Positions 41,640-51,678 of a DNA stretch of 64,000 nt are shown piece by piece. The position numbers were made by a program, and so were the translations under genes. The notes beneath the pieces were generated by a model. It worked only from the letters and a program-made list of their open reading frames with translations. It made no database searches and was not told where the DNA came from. Every line of letters begins with the position of its first letter. Position 1 is the stretch's first letter. Location: contig NZ_CP012034.1 of NCBI RefSeq assembly GCF_001050475.1, positions 744,001-808,000 on the forward strand. The letters are read 5' to 3'. The DNA is from Companilactobacillus ginsenosidimutans (GTDB lineage Bacteria; Bacillota; Bacilli; Lactobacillales; Lactobacillaceae).

Positions 41640-41832
41640 ACCAACTATATCAACAATCGTTTTACTATAAAGATACCTAATAAGTATGGTTGTGCTCATT
41701 CAATCAATTGTTGATATCCCCCTACAATGTCAACTTAACTTATTTGGTATGTTTCTTCCTTACGACGAAGGAATTAATATGATCCTCCCCCTTGCAGAAA
41801 AGTCCTCTTGAATAAAGAGAACTTTTTTTCTT
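41640..41832 (+). ncRNA. Candidate intergenic RNA with C-rich motifs and terminator
   Basis: ATATCAACAAT (41647-41657) pairs with ATTGTTGATAT (41707-41717). Then come CCCCCT (41718-41723), a hairpin TTCCTTACGA..AAGGAA near 41755-41772, and TCCTCCCCCTT (41783-41793), an anti-Shine-Dalgarno-like run. AAGTCCTCTT, GAATA and AAGAGAACTT followed by T7 make a terminator at 41800-41829. The layout is like RsaE-type sRNAs; it could also be an attenuator of the GNAT gene 70 bases on. There is no credible protein frame. Confidence 0.5.
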
Positions 41833-41897
41833 GATATCAAGATTTAATATATTATTAAGTGATTTTCGAATATAATTCTAGTTAGAGGAAAGTATAA

Positions 41898-42329
41898 ATG
41901 ATTACAAAAGCTGATCACCTTACCGAAATTGAATTACAAACAATCTCTAATATTTGGTTAAGATCCAACACTTCAGCTCATGATTTTATTCCAGCTAAAT
42001 ATTGGAATAACAATTTTGATTCTGTGAAACAACAATTTAAGTCAGCCACTATTTACTTGGCTTATGATAATGAGAAAATTGCTGGTTTTATGGGGATGCA
42101 AGATAATTATGTTGCTGGAATTTTTATTGAAGATATCAACATGCATCATGGGTTAGGTAAAGCACTAATTTGTGAAGCTAAAAATAATTATCCAAATCTC
42201 AATTTATCCGTCTATGTAAAAAATCAAAATGCAATTGAATTTTATTTGGCACAAGGTTTTTCGAAAGTCAGTGAGAACATTGACCCTGAAACTAATGAGG
42301 AAGAAATCGAAATGACTTGGTCGAAGTAA
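41898..42329 (+). CDS. GNAT acetyltransferase
   Basis: A 143-residue GNAT protein. The acetyl-CoA loop region is IEDINMHHGLGKALICEA (near 77-95), here with the Q/RxxGxG/A motif as MHHGLGKAL, and the C-terminal strand NAIEFYLAQGFSKV is typical. It resembles YjaB/YiaC-sized enzymes. AGAGGAAAG precedes ATG. Target unknown. Confidence 0.85.
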   Translation: MITKADHLTEIELQTISNIWLRSNTSAHDFIPAKYWNNNFDSVKQQFKSATIYLAYDNEKIAGFMGMQDNYVAGIFIEDINMHHGLGKALICEAKNNYPNLNLSVYVKNQNAIEFYLAQGFSKVSENIDPETNEEEIEMTWSK

Positions 42330-42347
42330 TATTTTCAGGGGGAAATG

Positions 42348-43229
42348 ATGGAAACTCGGAGTCGAAGAACTAGAAGCACACGTAGCAATCGTGGTAATGA
42401 CAATAGTCGCAGTAATCGAAGCAACTTGAACAATCGTACTAGTCGATCCAGCAATAGTGGCAATACCCGAAGCAATTCAAATAACGGATCCAATCAAAAA
42501 TTTAACTTTTACAAACAATGGTGGTTTTGGTTATTAATCATTATTCTGATTGCCCTACTAGCTCAATGTAATAGACAGCGACATCCTAGCCTTTTTGTTG
42601 AATTAAATAAAGATGAAGTAAGGCTGGACAAAAATTTCAATGCAAAAATAACTTTCCAAACTAATAAAAATAACAAATATTATGTGAATGATATTAATAA
42701 GAACCAAGCTGTCACACATGGTACTGTGAAGGGTACTCAGAAAACTATCACGCTTCACCAATCAGGAAAATTCCAACTTACTGTTTCTAAAAACAATCAG
42801 AGCAAATCTGTGGAATTCAAAATTAATCCTCTGCAAGTCAGTCAAAGTGCAATTAACGCAAGTATGAATGACCATGGAGATACTGCGTTGGACAAAGCAC
42901 CAAATGTTGACTTGAAGAATATTCCTAAAAACTACAAATCTGCTTATAAAGCGGCAGAAAAATTCTCGAATCAAATGCACATGTCAAAAGCTGGCATCTA
43001 TTCACATTTGACTAGTGGATATGGAACTAACTACTCCACCGCTGCTGCACAATTTGCTGTTGATAACTTAAATGCAGACTACGACAATAACGCTTTACAA
43101 ATGGCCAAGAATTTCAAAGAAAATTATCATATGTCTGACGACAGTATTCGTGACCGATTGACTTCTAAATCTGGTGAACAGTTCACCGATAGCCAAGCTG
43201 ATTATGCTATGAATCATCTAGATAAATAA
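42348..43229 (+). CDS. Membrane-anchored protein with two Ltp-type repeats
   Basis: A 293-residue protein. A positively charged Arg/Ser/Asn-rich N-terminus (about 1-50), one membrane helix (WWFWLLIIILIALLA, 55-72), a beta-rich spacer (about 80-160), and two C-terminal helical repeats (about 195-240 and 243-293; MSKAGIYSHLTSGYGTNYS, MSDDSIRDRLTSKSGEQFT) of the host-surface Ltp type. Ltp of streptococcal phage TP-J34 blocks DNA entry of other phages, so an exclusion role is possible. The second of two ATGs has better spacing from AGGGGG. Confidence 0.75.
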   Translation: METRSRRTRSTRSNRGNDNSRSNRSNLNNRTSRSSNSGNTRSNSNNGSNQKFNFYKQWWFWLLIIILIALLAQCNRQRHPSLFVELNKDEVRLDKNFNAKITFQTNKNNKYYVNDINKNQAVTHGTVKGTQKTITLHQSGKFQLTVSKNNQSKSVEFKINPLQVSQSAINASMNDHGDTALDKAPNVDLKNIPKNYKSAYKAAEKFSNQMHMSKAGIYSHLTSGYGTNYSTAAAQFAVDNLNADYDNNALQMAKNFKENYHMSDDSIRDRLTSKSGEQFTDSQADYAMNHLDK

Positions 43230-43241
43230 CCCTCCTATATA

Positions 43242-43289
43242 GTCCAGATTCTGAAAGACTTAAAAAGCTGATTTTTCCTGGGGAGGATT
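43242..43289 (+). promoter_or_regulatory. Conserved leader motif, copy 3 (diverged)
   Basis: AGTCCAGATTCTGAAAGACT then TAAAAAGCTGATTTTTCCTG precedes GGGAGG. The first 14 bases match copy 1 at 5167, and the overall order matches both other copies. Confidence 0.55.
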
Positions 43290-43296
43290 ATGAGTT

Positions 43297-43848
43297 ATGA
43301 AAAAAAGAAATGTACTGATTGGAATGGCTGCCACTGTACTACTATCAACAACATTGGTTGGATGTTCAAACGGCAGTGACAAATCAAGTAGTTCTAATAA
43401 CACTAGAACTGTAAAGACAACAAAAAAACAAGCCAAATATTATTTCAAAAATAATAAGCTTGTAATGAGTGATATTTCTATTACAATTACAAAAACAAAA
43501 GTTATTCCTGTTGGTGAAATTGGAAATGAATACGGTGAAAAGCCTGTTATTGCATTCTGGTTTACAACTACAAATAAGAGTAACAAAGAAATCAATCCAA
43601 ATACTGCATGGATTGCGGCATTTACTGCAGTACAAGATAACAATAAGAACCAAGTAAACGAATTAGATATTGGGAATTTGCCTGATGATCGCTTCTTGGA
43701 CACTCAATCCGAAAATATCAAGAAAAACGGGACTGCCGAAAGTGCAATCGCATATGACTTAGATGATACTACCACCCCTGTTAAACTGACTGCAACAAAG
43801 GGCATTGGTGGTTCTAAGCTCGGAACAATGACTTACAAATTGAAGTAA
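43297..43848 (+). CDS. Lipoprotein, DUF5067-like
   Basis: A 183-residue lipoprotein: signal peptide MKKRNVLIGMAATVLLSTT, lipobox LVGC (Cys 23), a Ser/Asn/Thr linker, then a domain with KPVIAFWFTTTNKSNKEINPN and a late Asp-rich segment. This pattern resembles the DUF5067/DUF4352 immunoglobulin-like secreted domain. The function is unknown; it follows the conserved leader motif. Confidence 0.78.
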   Translation: MKKRNVLIGMAATVLLSTTLVGCSNGSDKSSSSNNTRTVKTTKKQAKYYFKNNKLVMSDISITITKTKVIPVGEIGNEYGEKPVIAFWFTTTNKSNKEINPNTAWIAAFTAVQDNNKNQVNELDIGNLPDDRFLDTQSENIKKNGTAESAIAYDLDDTTTPVKLTATKGIGGSKLGTMTYKLK

Positions 43849-43948
43849 CAAAAAATTATATAACTATGACTGCAAGATAAACTATCCATAGCATAAAAGT
43901 GCGCAAAAATTATGTACAGTCTTGTATTTTAAGTTAAATTTTTCTAAA

Positions 43949-43997
43949 TAAAAAAGAGCCACAAACACTATATTTACAGTGTTTGTGGCTCTTTAGC
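43949..43997. terminator. Bidirectional terminator
   Basis: AAAGAGCCACAAACACT and AGTGTTTGTGGCTCTTT form a perfect 17-bp stem with A and T runs, shared by the lipoprotein and the opposing tRNA-Leu. Confidence 0.9.
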
Positions 43998-44032
43998 TAT
44001 ATTTCCATAAACCATTTAAGTGGAAAATAGTG

Positions 44033-44114
44033 CCGCTGACAAGAGTCGAACTTGCACATGGAAACCCATACAGCGACCTGAACGCTGCGCGTCTGCCAAT
44101 TCCGCCACAGCGGC
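44033..44114 (-). tRNA. tRNA-Leu (CAG)
   Basis: The minus strand gives acceptor GCCGCTG with CAGCGGC, anticodon stem CAGCG/CGCTG with loop TTCAGGT (anticodon CAG), a class II variable arm, and T-loop GTTCGACT. CCA is not encoded. Confidence 0.95.
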
Positions 44115-44172
44115 AAAGCAAGCTTTGTGATATGCTTACCTTAAAACGATACCATAAATTAGAGGATATGTA

Positions 44173-45021
44173 ATGCAAAAAATCGATAAATCTATCTTGT
44201 CAAAAGTTATTAAACCACGTAATCCAATTTCATATAAGGGTAATTATGGTCGTATTCTTATTATTGCTGGATCACTCCATTTTGGTGGAGCAGCAATATT
44301 GTCTTCATCTGCAGCTGTTTATTCTGGAGCTGGTCTAGTTACAGTTGCCACCACTCCAGAAAAATTTGTATCCTTAAATACTAGGATTCCTGAAGCGATG
44401 ACAATCGATTACCACAATATCATGGAAACCCTCAATTCAATCAGACAATCAAACGTTATCGTAATTGGACCAGGTCTGGGTACCTCAGAACTGACTCAAT
44501 CGTTGATTAATATGGTTACTGAAAATACCACTAAAGATCAAACAATCATCTTTGATGCATCTGCACTAACTGAGATTGCCGAAAAAAATATTAGTTTAAC
44601 GCAAATTTCTGCACACGTAATTTTGACTCCACATCAAGGTGAATGGCAACGACTTTCTAAATTAGAAATAGCTGATCAATCCACAGAGAATAATCTCCAA
44701 TCTATCCAAGAAATCGCACCGGATTCACTATTAATAGTTAAAAAACATCTTTCGGAGATATACTACAATAATAAAGTTGAACAAATTTCAGCGGGTAATC
44801 CTGGAATGGCCACTGGAGGGATGGGCGATACATTAACCGGGATTATTGCCGCATTCGTAGGCCAATTCGGATTCTCAAAAAACACTGTTTCAGCTGCCCT
44901 CTTCCTTCATAGCTTTATCGCAGATAAAATATATAAGAAAAACTATGTTGTATTGCCTGAAGAATTAATAAATGAAATTCCTTCAACGATGAAAAAGATA
45001 ACTACAAAATCATCCAAATAA
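44173..45021 (+). CDS. nnrD: ADP-dependent NAD(P)H-hydrate dehydratase
   Basis: A 282-residue ribokinase-like enzyme that repairs hydrated NAD(P)H. YKGNYGRILIIAGS near the start, GPGLG (near 97), LTPHQGEW (near 155), and AGNPGMATGGMGDTLTG (near 215, anion hole and catalytic Asp) are diagnostic for the YjeF C-terminal family. No epimerase domain is fused. It has its own terminator. Confidence 0.93.
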   Translation: MQKIDKSILSKVIKPRNPISYKGNYGRILIIAGSLHFGGAAILSSSAAVYSGAGLVTVATTPEKFVSLNTRIPEAMTIDYHNIMETLNSIRQSNVIVIGPGLGTSELTQSLINMVTENTTKDQTIIFDASALTEIAEKNISLTQISAHVILTPHQGEWQRLSKLEIADQSTENNLQSIQEIAPDSLLIVKKHLSEIYYNNKVEQISAGNPGMATGGMGDTLTGIIAAFVGQFGFSKNTVSAALFLHSFIADKIYKKNYVVLPEELINEIPSTMKKITTKSSK

Positions 45022-45066
45022 TAAAAGACAAGTTTGAAATTAAAAATTCAAACTTGTCTTTTTTAC
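45022..45066. terminator. Bidirectional terminator
   Basis: AAAAGACAAGTTTGAA and TTCAAACTTGTCTTTT with flanking A and T runs, between converging genes. Confidence 0.92.
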
Positions 45067-45668
45067 TCTACTTTTATTCCAAACATCCCTATTAAAATTG
45101 CAGCTTGATATTGATTAACTACTAATCCACGTGCAAGTTCGGGACTTATGACCATCGTTTCAAACTCAGAATCCTTAAAATCAAATCCCTTTAGTTTTGT
45201 TTCACTAAAGTTAGATTCAGTTAAAATTGATCCAACAAATGAAATATCCTTCTTAACTTGTAAAGCTTGGAAAAATCCACCTGTCAAATCACAATTTAGA
45301 AACGAGATATTTTCAAAACGACTCTCTGTAAAATTAACATATGGCATTTTACAATCTTTGAAACTTGTATTTTTCATGTAAGAGTTATTAAAGTCAGAAC
45401 CTGACAATTGGAGACTACTAATTTTGCAATTGTAAAAATCGCTCTGGCTAAAATCACTTCCTGCCAACTGGCTATGATGTCACTCAACATTGCTAAAACT
45501 AACTCGACTGAAATCGGTTTGCTCGAAATCACAGTGATCAAAGACTATGTCTGAATAATCATGTGAATCACTATAAGATTCAAAATGACAACGCTCATAA
45601 TAATAACCATTTTCAACTTGATTCAAATTTAAAGTCTTATCGGACACTGTTTCAATCGGTACGTTCAT
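45063..45668 (-). pseudogene. Pentapeptide-repeat protein interrupted by an in-frame TGA
   Basis: The frame from ATG 45668 reads pentapeptide repeats (CHFES, CDFEQTDFSRVSFSNVE), meets TGA at 45480-45482, and continues in the same frame as HHSQLAGSDFSQSDFYNCK to a stop at 45063. In this position a Trp (TGG) would be natural, so TGA is probably a point mutation. Complete length would be 201 codons, about right for YjbI/Qnr-like beta-helix proteins. The second half has only a TTG start without a good ribosome site. A sequencing error is the alternative. Confidence 0.8.
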
Positions 45669-45719
45669 TTAATATTTACCCACGCTCCATAAATTTTTAA
45701 TAAAAGTAATCTTATCACA

Positions 45720-45757
45720 CAAAAACAAAGCATCCACCTACCGAATGCTTTGTTCTA
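45720..45757 (-). terminator. Flippase gene terminator
   Basis: On the minus strand AACAAAGCAT and ATGCTTTGTT flank an 11-base loop, followed by TTTG. Confidence 0.82.
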
Positions 45758-45761
45758 CTAA

Positions 45762-47429
45762 CTATTTAATTTTAACTAATCGTCTAATTCTATCAACTCT
45801 TGATCCCAAAATTTTATCAGCTAACTTAGTTTTCAAAACTAAGTAACCAAAAATCGCAGCACCAATAAATGCCTCTGCGAAAAGAACGAACAAACTGACG
45901 ATTCTGTCTGAGTTTCCAACGAAACGATAGACAATCCAGTTAATGGCAATGACCACAATGAACATTACTACTGAGAAAATGATTATTCCACTAATTCTGT
46001 TTTCTGTGCGCTCAATATTGAACGGATAAATTTCATAAAGTTTTCTAAGCATTAGCCAACAAATTAACGCCATACTAATACTTGTAGCCACAAGTGGTCC
46101 GAATTCGTGGAACATCCAGATCATTGGAACTTGCAATAATACTTTGGCAATAAATCCAATAACTAGGTATTTAATTGCTAATCTATTTCGATATAAAGCC
46201 TGTAATACAGCTGCCAATACTGTAAACAACCCTAGAAGAATCGACATAACTGATGAGAACTGTAGCATTGAAATTCCTAATGCATCGTAGCGATAAAAAG
46301 TTGTCCACAATGGTTGTGATACTGCGTACATCCCTAACGCACTGGGAATCATAATGAAGAAAAATAGTTCTAATGTGTTGCCAATCTGGTTTTCAATATC
46401 TTTCTTATCACCCTTAGCATATAGTCCCGACAAAATTGGAACAGCGGTAACTGCCATCGCAGCTGATAAGGAAACAATTATCATAATTAATTTGTTAGCT
46501 TGGAAACCAAATAATGAATAATAATTATCTAATTGAACTTTCGAAGCATTGACGAACATCAACATAAATTGTTGGAACGTCGACTGATCGAATAGATTGA
46601 AGAAAGTAATCCCAGCATCCATGATAATAAATGGCAATGCTTGATCAAATATTTCTTTGGCAAAATTTTTATCAATGGTGGAAGCTGGCTTACCATTTCT
46701 AGACAGAGCCCTTAGCTTAGGAAGCTTTCGAAAAATATAAATCATCAAAATCCCAATGGCAAAAATTGCACCGATAAATGCAGCAAATGTTGATTGAGTA
46801 ACAGCATCAACATAACTACCCTTTTGAACTTTCATAATAATATAAGTTGCTAATAACAAATAAATAACACGGGCAATTTGTTCCACTAGTTGAGAAATTG
46901 CTGACGGAGCCATGTCTGAGTATCCTTGCATATATCCTCTTAAAATACTAAGGATTGGAATTACTAGGACAGCAACACCAAGTGATTTAATAACAGGAAT
47001 ACTATTAGGATCACCATCCGTAAATAGGAAGGCAATACCAGACGCTCCAAAAAACATGATTGCACCAAAGATAATACCCATTAGTGCCATTATTTTTAGT
47101 CCCTGCTTAAATAGACGATTACCTGTTGAATACTCGTCTAAAGCATTATAATGGGAAATTTGTTTGGAAATTGCACCGGGAATTCCGGCAGTTGATATGA
47201 TTAAAAACAAGCTATAAATATTGTAACCTTTGGCAAACAACGCATTGGCCGAAGGATAATAAGAACCCATCCAAGCCATCCAAGGAATAATATAAATAGC
47301 ACCAAGTACTCGTGAAAAAATACTACCGGCGGTCATCCAAACTGAACCCTTCAGCATTGTGTCTTGGCTGGAAGACTCTGGATTTAACCTAGGAATAGCT
47401 TCTTCTGTACCTTGCTTATCCTTGCTCAA
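45762..47429 (-). CDS. MATE/MurJ-type lipid flippase (YtgP/SpoVB family)
   Basis: A 555-residue polytopic protein with about 14 helices. After a polar N-terminus, LKGSVWMTAGSIFSRVLGAIYIIPW is the family's opening signature, and GIPGAISKQIS and LRGYMQGYSDMAPSAISQL follow. This branch (YtgP/Amj-independent MurJ of Firmicutes) can flip lipid II or related polyprenyl-linked sugars. It starts with TTG after AAGGTGG. It stands alone between two terminators. Confidence 0.88.
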   Translation of the reverse strand: MSKDKQGTEEAIPRLNPESSSQDTMLKGSVWMTAGSIFSRVLGAIYIIPWMAWMGSYYPSANALFAKGYNIYSLFLIISTAGIPGAISKQISHYNALDEYSTGNRLFKQGLKIMALMGIIFGAIMFFGASGIAFLFTDGDPNSIPVIKSLGVAVLVIPILSILRGYMQGYSDMAPSAISQLVEQIARVIYLLLATYIIMKVQKGSYVDAVTQSTFAAFIGAIFAIGILMIYIFRKLPKLRALSRNGKPASTIDKNFAKEIFDQALPFIIMDAGITFFNLFDQSTFQQFMLMFVNASKVQLDNYYSLFGFQANKLIMIIVSLSAAMAVTAVPILSGLYAKGDKKDIENQIGNTLELFFFIMIPSALGMYAVSQPLWTTFYRYDALGISMLQFSSVMSILLGLFTVLAAVLQALYRNRLAIKYLVIGFIAKVLLQVPMIWMFHEFGPLVATSISMALICWLMLRKLYEIYPFNIERTENRISGIIIFSVVMFIVVIAINWIVYRFVGNSDRIVSLFVLFAEAFIGAAIFGYLVLKTKLADKILGSRVDRIRRLVKIK

Positions 47430-47544
47430 ATACTAGCACCACCTTAAAAAACTAACTCTTCAATTATAACAAAATTGTAATCCATGAAACTTTAAATTAC
47501 ACTTAATTGTTGAAAAAATCAATTGTCGTTTATAACAATTCCAA

Positions 47545-47580
47545 TAAAAAACGTCTCGTCAACCAGACGAAACGTTATTT
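47545..47580 (-). terminator. leuS terminator
   Basis: On the minus strand AACGTTTCGTC and GACGAGACGTT flank a short loop, followed by TTTTT. Confidence 0.9.
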
Positions 47581-47584
47581 ATAA

Positions 47585-50008
47585 CTATTTTACTACGATA
47601 TTAACAATTTTGTTTGGTACAACAATAACTTTTACGACATCTTTTCCATCAAGGAATTTTTGAACTTTCTCATCACTCAATGCAAGTTCCTTAACTTTCT
47701 CTTTGTCAGTATCAACAGGCAAACTTAATTTATCACGTAAGCGTCCATTAACCTGAATGATCATATCAACGGTATCTGAAACCAATTTAGCTTCATCATA
47801 AGTTGGCCATTTTGCATAGGTGATTGAGCCATCGTTACCAAATTTACTCCATAATTCTTCCATCATATGTGGTGCAATTGGAGCAAGCAACTTAACCAAG
47901 CCTTCAGCATATTCTTTAGGCATAGAATCAACTTTATTAGCTTCATTAACAAATACCATAATTTGAGAAATGGCAGTGTTGAAGTGAAGTGAATCGAAAT
48001 CTTCAGTAACTTTTTTAACAGTTTCGTTATAGACTTTATCTAATTTTCCATCATTTTTATCAGACAAGAAGTCATCACGAACCGTATTGTCATCATCATT
48101 ATTGATGAATAACCTCCAAACACGTTCCAAGAACTTGTTAGCACCTGACAATCCATCTTCTGACCATGAAATTGAGGCATCCAAAGGACCCATGAACATT
48201 TCATAAAGTCTCAAAGTATCTGCACCGTATGATTCAACAACATCATCAGGATTTACAACATTACCTTTTGATTTAGACATCTTTTCGTGATTATCACCTA
48301 AAATCATTCCTTGATTATATAACTTTTGGAATGGCTCTTTAGTTGGTACAACACCCAAATCATAAAGTACTTTGTGCCAAAATCTTGCATAGAGTAAGTG
48401 AAGTACGGCATGCTCTGCTCCACCAATGTATAAATCAACTGGTAACCATTGTTTCAATAAATCATAGTCAGCAATCTTGGCATCATTATTTGGATCGATA
48501 TATCTCAAGTAATACCATGAACTACCTGCCCACTGTGGCATTGTGTTTGTTTCACGTCGACCTTTACGACCGTTTTCATCAACGACATTTACCCAGTCAT
48601 CCAAGTTAGCCAATGGGCTTTCACCAGTACCTGATGGTGCAATATCACTGTCAGCTGGTAATTCTAGTGGGAGTTGATCTTCAGGAACTAAGGTTGTTTC
48701 GCCATCTTCCCAGTGAATAACGGGAATTGGTTCACCCCAGTAGCGTTGACGTGAGAATAACCAGTCACGAAGCTTGTAGTTAACAAATTTTTTACCAATA
48801 CCCTTATCTTCAAGGTAATCAAGCATCTTAGTCTTGGCAGTTTCTGTGTCCATACCATTTAAGAAATCAGAATTGATATGCTTGCCGTCGCCGGTGTATA
48901 CTTCTTTTTCAATGTTTCCACCTTCGATAACTGGTACAATAGGCAATTTAAATTTTTTGGCAAAATCATAGTCACGGCCATCATGTGCTGGGACAGCCAT
49001 AACTTCACCAGTACCGTATGTAGCCAAAACATAGTCAGCAATCCAGATTGGTAAACGTTCACCATTAACAGGGTTAATAGCATAAGCACCAGTAAAAGCA
49101 CCAGTCTTATCATGATTCAAATCAGTTCTGTCCAAATCTGATTTACGTGAAGCTTGTTCCTTATATGCTTCAACTGCAGCTTTTTGTTCAGGAGTTGTAA
49201 TCTCATTAACTAAATCCAATTCTGGGGCAAGTACTAAATATGAAACTCCAAAAATGGTATCAGCACGAGTTGTAAATACCGTAATCTTTTCTTTATCGTA
49301 TCCATCAATCTTGAAATCGACGTGAGCACCAATTGAACGACCAATCCAGTTACGTTGCATTTCCTTGATACTTTCTGGCCAGTCAATATCATCCAAATCA
49401 TCCAGCAAACGGTCAGCGTAAGCCGTGATCTTCAACATCCATTGACGCATTGGCTTTCTAACGACAGGATAACCACCACGTTCAGTTTTTCCGTCAATAA
49501 CTTCCTCATTAGCAACAACTGTTCCTAAATCAGGACTCCAGTTAACGGGAACCTCAGCTTCATAAGCTAAGCCCTTCTTATACATTTGTTCAAAAATCCA
49601 TTGTGTCCATTTATAGAACTTAGGATCAGTTGTTTGAACTTCACGATCCCAATCATAAGAAAAACCAAGTGAATTAATTTGACGCTTGAAGTTGTTAATA
49701 TTTTTTTCAGTGAAGTCAGCTGGATTGTGACCTGTATCCAAAGCATATTGTTCAGCAGGTAAACCAAAGGCATCAAATCCCATTGGATGTAAAACGTTGA
49801 ATCCTTGCATACGTTTCATACGTGCAACGATATCTGTAGCTGTATATCCTTCTGGATGTCCAACGTGCAAACCTTGTCCTGATGGATAAGGGAACATATC
49901 TAGAGCATAATAATTATCTTTTTTGGGATCTGTGCCTGTTTTGAAAGTTTTGTTTTCCTTCCAATAAGCTTGCCATTTCTTTTCAACTTTATTGTGATTA
50001 TAAGTCAT
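47585..50008 (-). CDS. leuS: Leucyl-tRNA synthetase
   Basis: An 807-residue class I synthetase. [21 protein letters not shown] holds the HIGH-type motif (near 40-50), an editing CP1 domain spans about 220-420, KMSKSKGN (near 573) is the KMSKS loop, and the C-terminal domain ends [12 protein letters not shown]. Length fits the bacterial enzyme. GGAGG lies seven bases before ATG. It is controlled by the T-box at 50022-50190. Confidence 0.97.
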   Translation of the reverse strand: MTYNHNKVEKKWQAYWKENKTFKTGTDPKKDNYYALDMFPYPSGQGLHVGHPEGYTATDIVARMKRMQGFNVLHPMGFDAFGLPAEQYALDTGHNPADFTEKNINNFKRQINSLGFSYDWDREVQTTDPKFYKWTQWIFEQMYKKGLAYEAEVPVNWSPDLGTVVANEEVIDGKTERGGYPVVRKPMRQWMLKITAYADRLLDDLDDIDWPESIKEMQRNWIGRSIGAHVDFKIDGYDKEKITVFTTRADTIFGVSYLVLAPELDLVNEITTPEQKAAVEAYKEQASRKSDLDRTDLNHDKTGAFTGAYAINPVNGERLPIWIADYVLATYGTGEVMAVPAHDGRDYDFAKKFKLPIVPVIEGGNIEKEVYTGDGKHINSDFLNGMDTETAKTKMLDYLEDKGIGKKFVNYKLRDWLFSRQRYWGEPIPVIHWEDGETTLVPEDQLPLELPADSDIAPSGTGESPLANLDDWVNVVDENGRKGRRETNTMPQWAGSSWYYLRYIDPNNDAKIADYDLLKQWLPVDLYIGGAEHAVLHLLYARFWHKVLYDLGVVPTKEPFQKLYNQGMILGDNHEKMSKSKGNVVNPDDVVESYGADTLRLYEMFMGPLDASISWSEDGLSGANKFLERVWRLFINNDDDNTVRDDFLSDKNDGKLDKVYNETVKKVTEDFDSLHFNTAISQIMVFVNEANKVDSMPKEYAEGLVKLLAPIAPHMMEELWSKFGNDGSITYAKWPTYDEAKLVSDTVDMIIQVNGRLRDKLSLPVDTDKEKVKELALSDEKVQKFLDGKDVVKVIVVPNKIVNIVVK

Positions 50009-50021
50009 ATAATTTCCTCCA

Positions 50022-50190
50022 TAAAAAAAGTCCTATGATTAAAAATTAATCATAGGACGAATTATCGCGGTACCACCTAAGTTCCACACATTAGCTGCAT
50101 GACTCTCGATATCCGTAACATGGATAAGACGCAATCACTTACTGTTAGTTCAGCGATTAAACTTAGTGGACGAGTTCAATTTGATTAGTT
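50022..50190 (-). promoter_or_regulatory. T-box leader of leuS
   Basis: Minus-strand TTAGGTGGTACCGCG (50065-50079) is the T-box core. It is followed by a terminator GTCCTATGATT / AATCATAGGAC (50058 down to 50030) with seven T, just before the leuS ribosome site. Confidence 0.93.
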
Positions 50191-50259
50191 TAGCATTCTC
50201 ATTAACCATGCATTTTCTGAAAAACTAATGTAAATCTACTATTTCCTTTGAGTTACATA

Positions 50260-51597
50260 TTACAACTTTAATGTCTGTCCGACAACTAATAAATCCGAAT
50301 TCAAACTATTAATTTGTTTCAACTGACTAATCGATGTTCCAGCTTGGTTGGCAATACTATCCAAAGTATCGCCAGACTTAACGGTGACAGTGTTGTCAGA
50401 TGAACTTGCTGCTTGTGTGTTGGCAGAATTATCAGTCGTTCCAGCTGTACTGTTTGATGGTGTTGAATCGGCATTACTTGCCGACTGAGTTGATGATGTA
50501 TCATTTGAAACATTGACACCAACTTGATCAGTTGACTTAGATGCATCATATTTTTTTACACCATTTGTTTCATCTTGAACAATTACAGGTGCTTGTTGAT
50601 TGCCATAAACATCATCGTCTGAACTATTGATTGCAACGCTAGTGTTACTTACTGTCACTGGATCATTAACCGCTTGTCCATCTTGACCAACTAGTTGATT
50701 AACAATCAAATTCTTGCCCGGATAAACGTAACTAGATGTCTTTAATCCATTGAGATTCATCAAGGTACTCAAAGAAATATTGAATTTATCTGCAACTGAT
50801 TGAAGTGTATCCCCTTGGGCAAATACATAATTCTCACTTTGACCACTGCCGTCAGTTCCTTGATCAAAACGTGATAAATTATATTTTTCTATGATATTAT
50901 TTAATTTATCGGCGTAAGTGGTATCAGTGGCATACTTACCCGTCAAAAAGGCTGTAGCATCCTTGTAAGAGCTAGTATTACTCTTCCAAGTTCCAGCATA
51001 CATTTGTGGATTTCCAGAAACGCCACCTCTCAATAATGAGACGTAATCTTCGAGTGATTCTTTATATGAAGGATACTTTTTGAAGTCAGAATTAATTGAA
51101 TAAAGACTTCCTGTTCCATCATCTTCTTGTGTTGGCATGTTAACAGCTGTGCCGTTATATGTTCCCTTGATACCAAATAAATTGTAGTTTGGAGCACTAG
51201 CTAGCCCACTAGTTCCCCAACCACTTTCAATCATGGCTTGAGCAATCATAACTGAAGCATATAAATCATTGTTTTCAGCCAATTTACGTGCCGAATTGCC
51301 AATGTATTCGATAAAGTTTTGATCACCAACACCACGTGGCGTAAACATCCCCACAACGGTATTGTTTACAGCACTGACGTCGTCAGCTGCTTGGTCATTC
51401 TTTGAATTTGAAAATGTATCAGCGAAAGCTTGATGAGAAACAATTGATGTTGTTGCTTGTGCAGCTACACCACCGAAAAATAAGCCAGCGCCTAAAATAG
51501 TAACGTTCTTCTTTAAGTTAGCATTGGCTTGTTTTTTTGAATTATAACGATGCAAGCCATTCTCTTCGGCTCTGCGTTGTTGACGCGAAATTGTCAT
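50260..51597 (-). CDS. Secreted peptidoglycan hydrolase with GH73 and two LysM domains
   Basis: A 445-residue secreted protein. A long signal region (hydrophobic stretch VTILGAGLFFGGVAA, likely cut near QAFA-D, residue 60), a glucosaminidase domain (about 90-235: MIAQAMIESGWGTSGLA, YNLFGIKG), a LysM (about 255-300: YVFAQGDTLQSVADKFNI), a Ser/Thr/Asn linker, and a C-terminal LysM (VKSGDTLDSIANQAG). It cleaves between GlcNAc and MurNAc and binds the wall through LysM. Expected role is cell separation. Confidence 0.93.
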   Translation of the reverse strand: MTISRQQRRAEENGLHRYNSKKQANANLKKNVTILGAGLFFGGVAAQATTSIVSHQAFADTFSNSKNDQAADDVSAVNNTVVGMFTPRGVGDQNFIEYIGNSARKLAENNDLYASVMIAQAMIESGWGTSGLASAPNYNLFGIKGTYNGTAVNMPTQEDDGTGSLYSINSDFKKYPSYKESLEDYVSLLRGGVSGNPQMYAGTWKSNTSSYKDATAFLTGKYATDTTYADKLNNIIEKYNLSRFDQGTDGSGQSENYVFAQGDTLQSVADKFNISLSTLMNLNGLKTSSYVYPGKNLIVNQLVGQDGQAVNDPVTVSNTSVAINSSDDDVYGNQQAPVIVQDETNGVKKYDASKSTDQVGVNVSNDTSSTQSASNADSTPSNSTAGTTDNSANTQAASSSDNTVTVKSGDTLDSIANQAGTSISQLKQINSLNSDLLVVGQTLKL

Positions 51598-51678
51598 ATA
51601 TATAACACCCCTTTAATACTCATGTCACTATTATATTTCTTAAGAAAGTTTTAAACAATACAAGAAAGGTAAAAATAA

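Noticed and set aside
43993..44178. Minus-strand frame of 61 codons
   Set aside because: It is a translation of tRNA-Leu.
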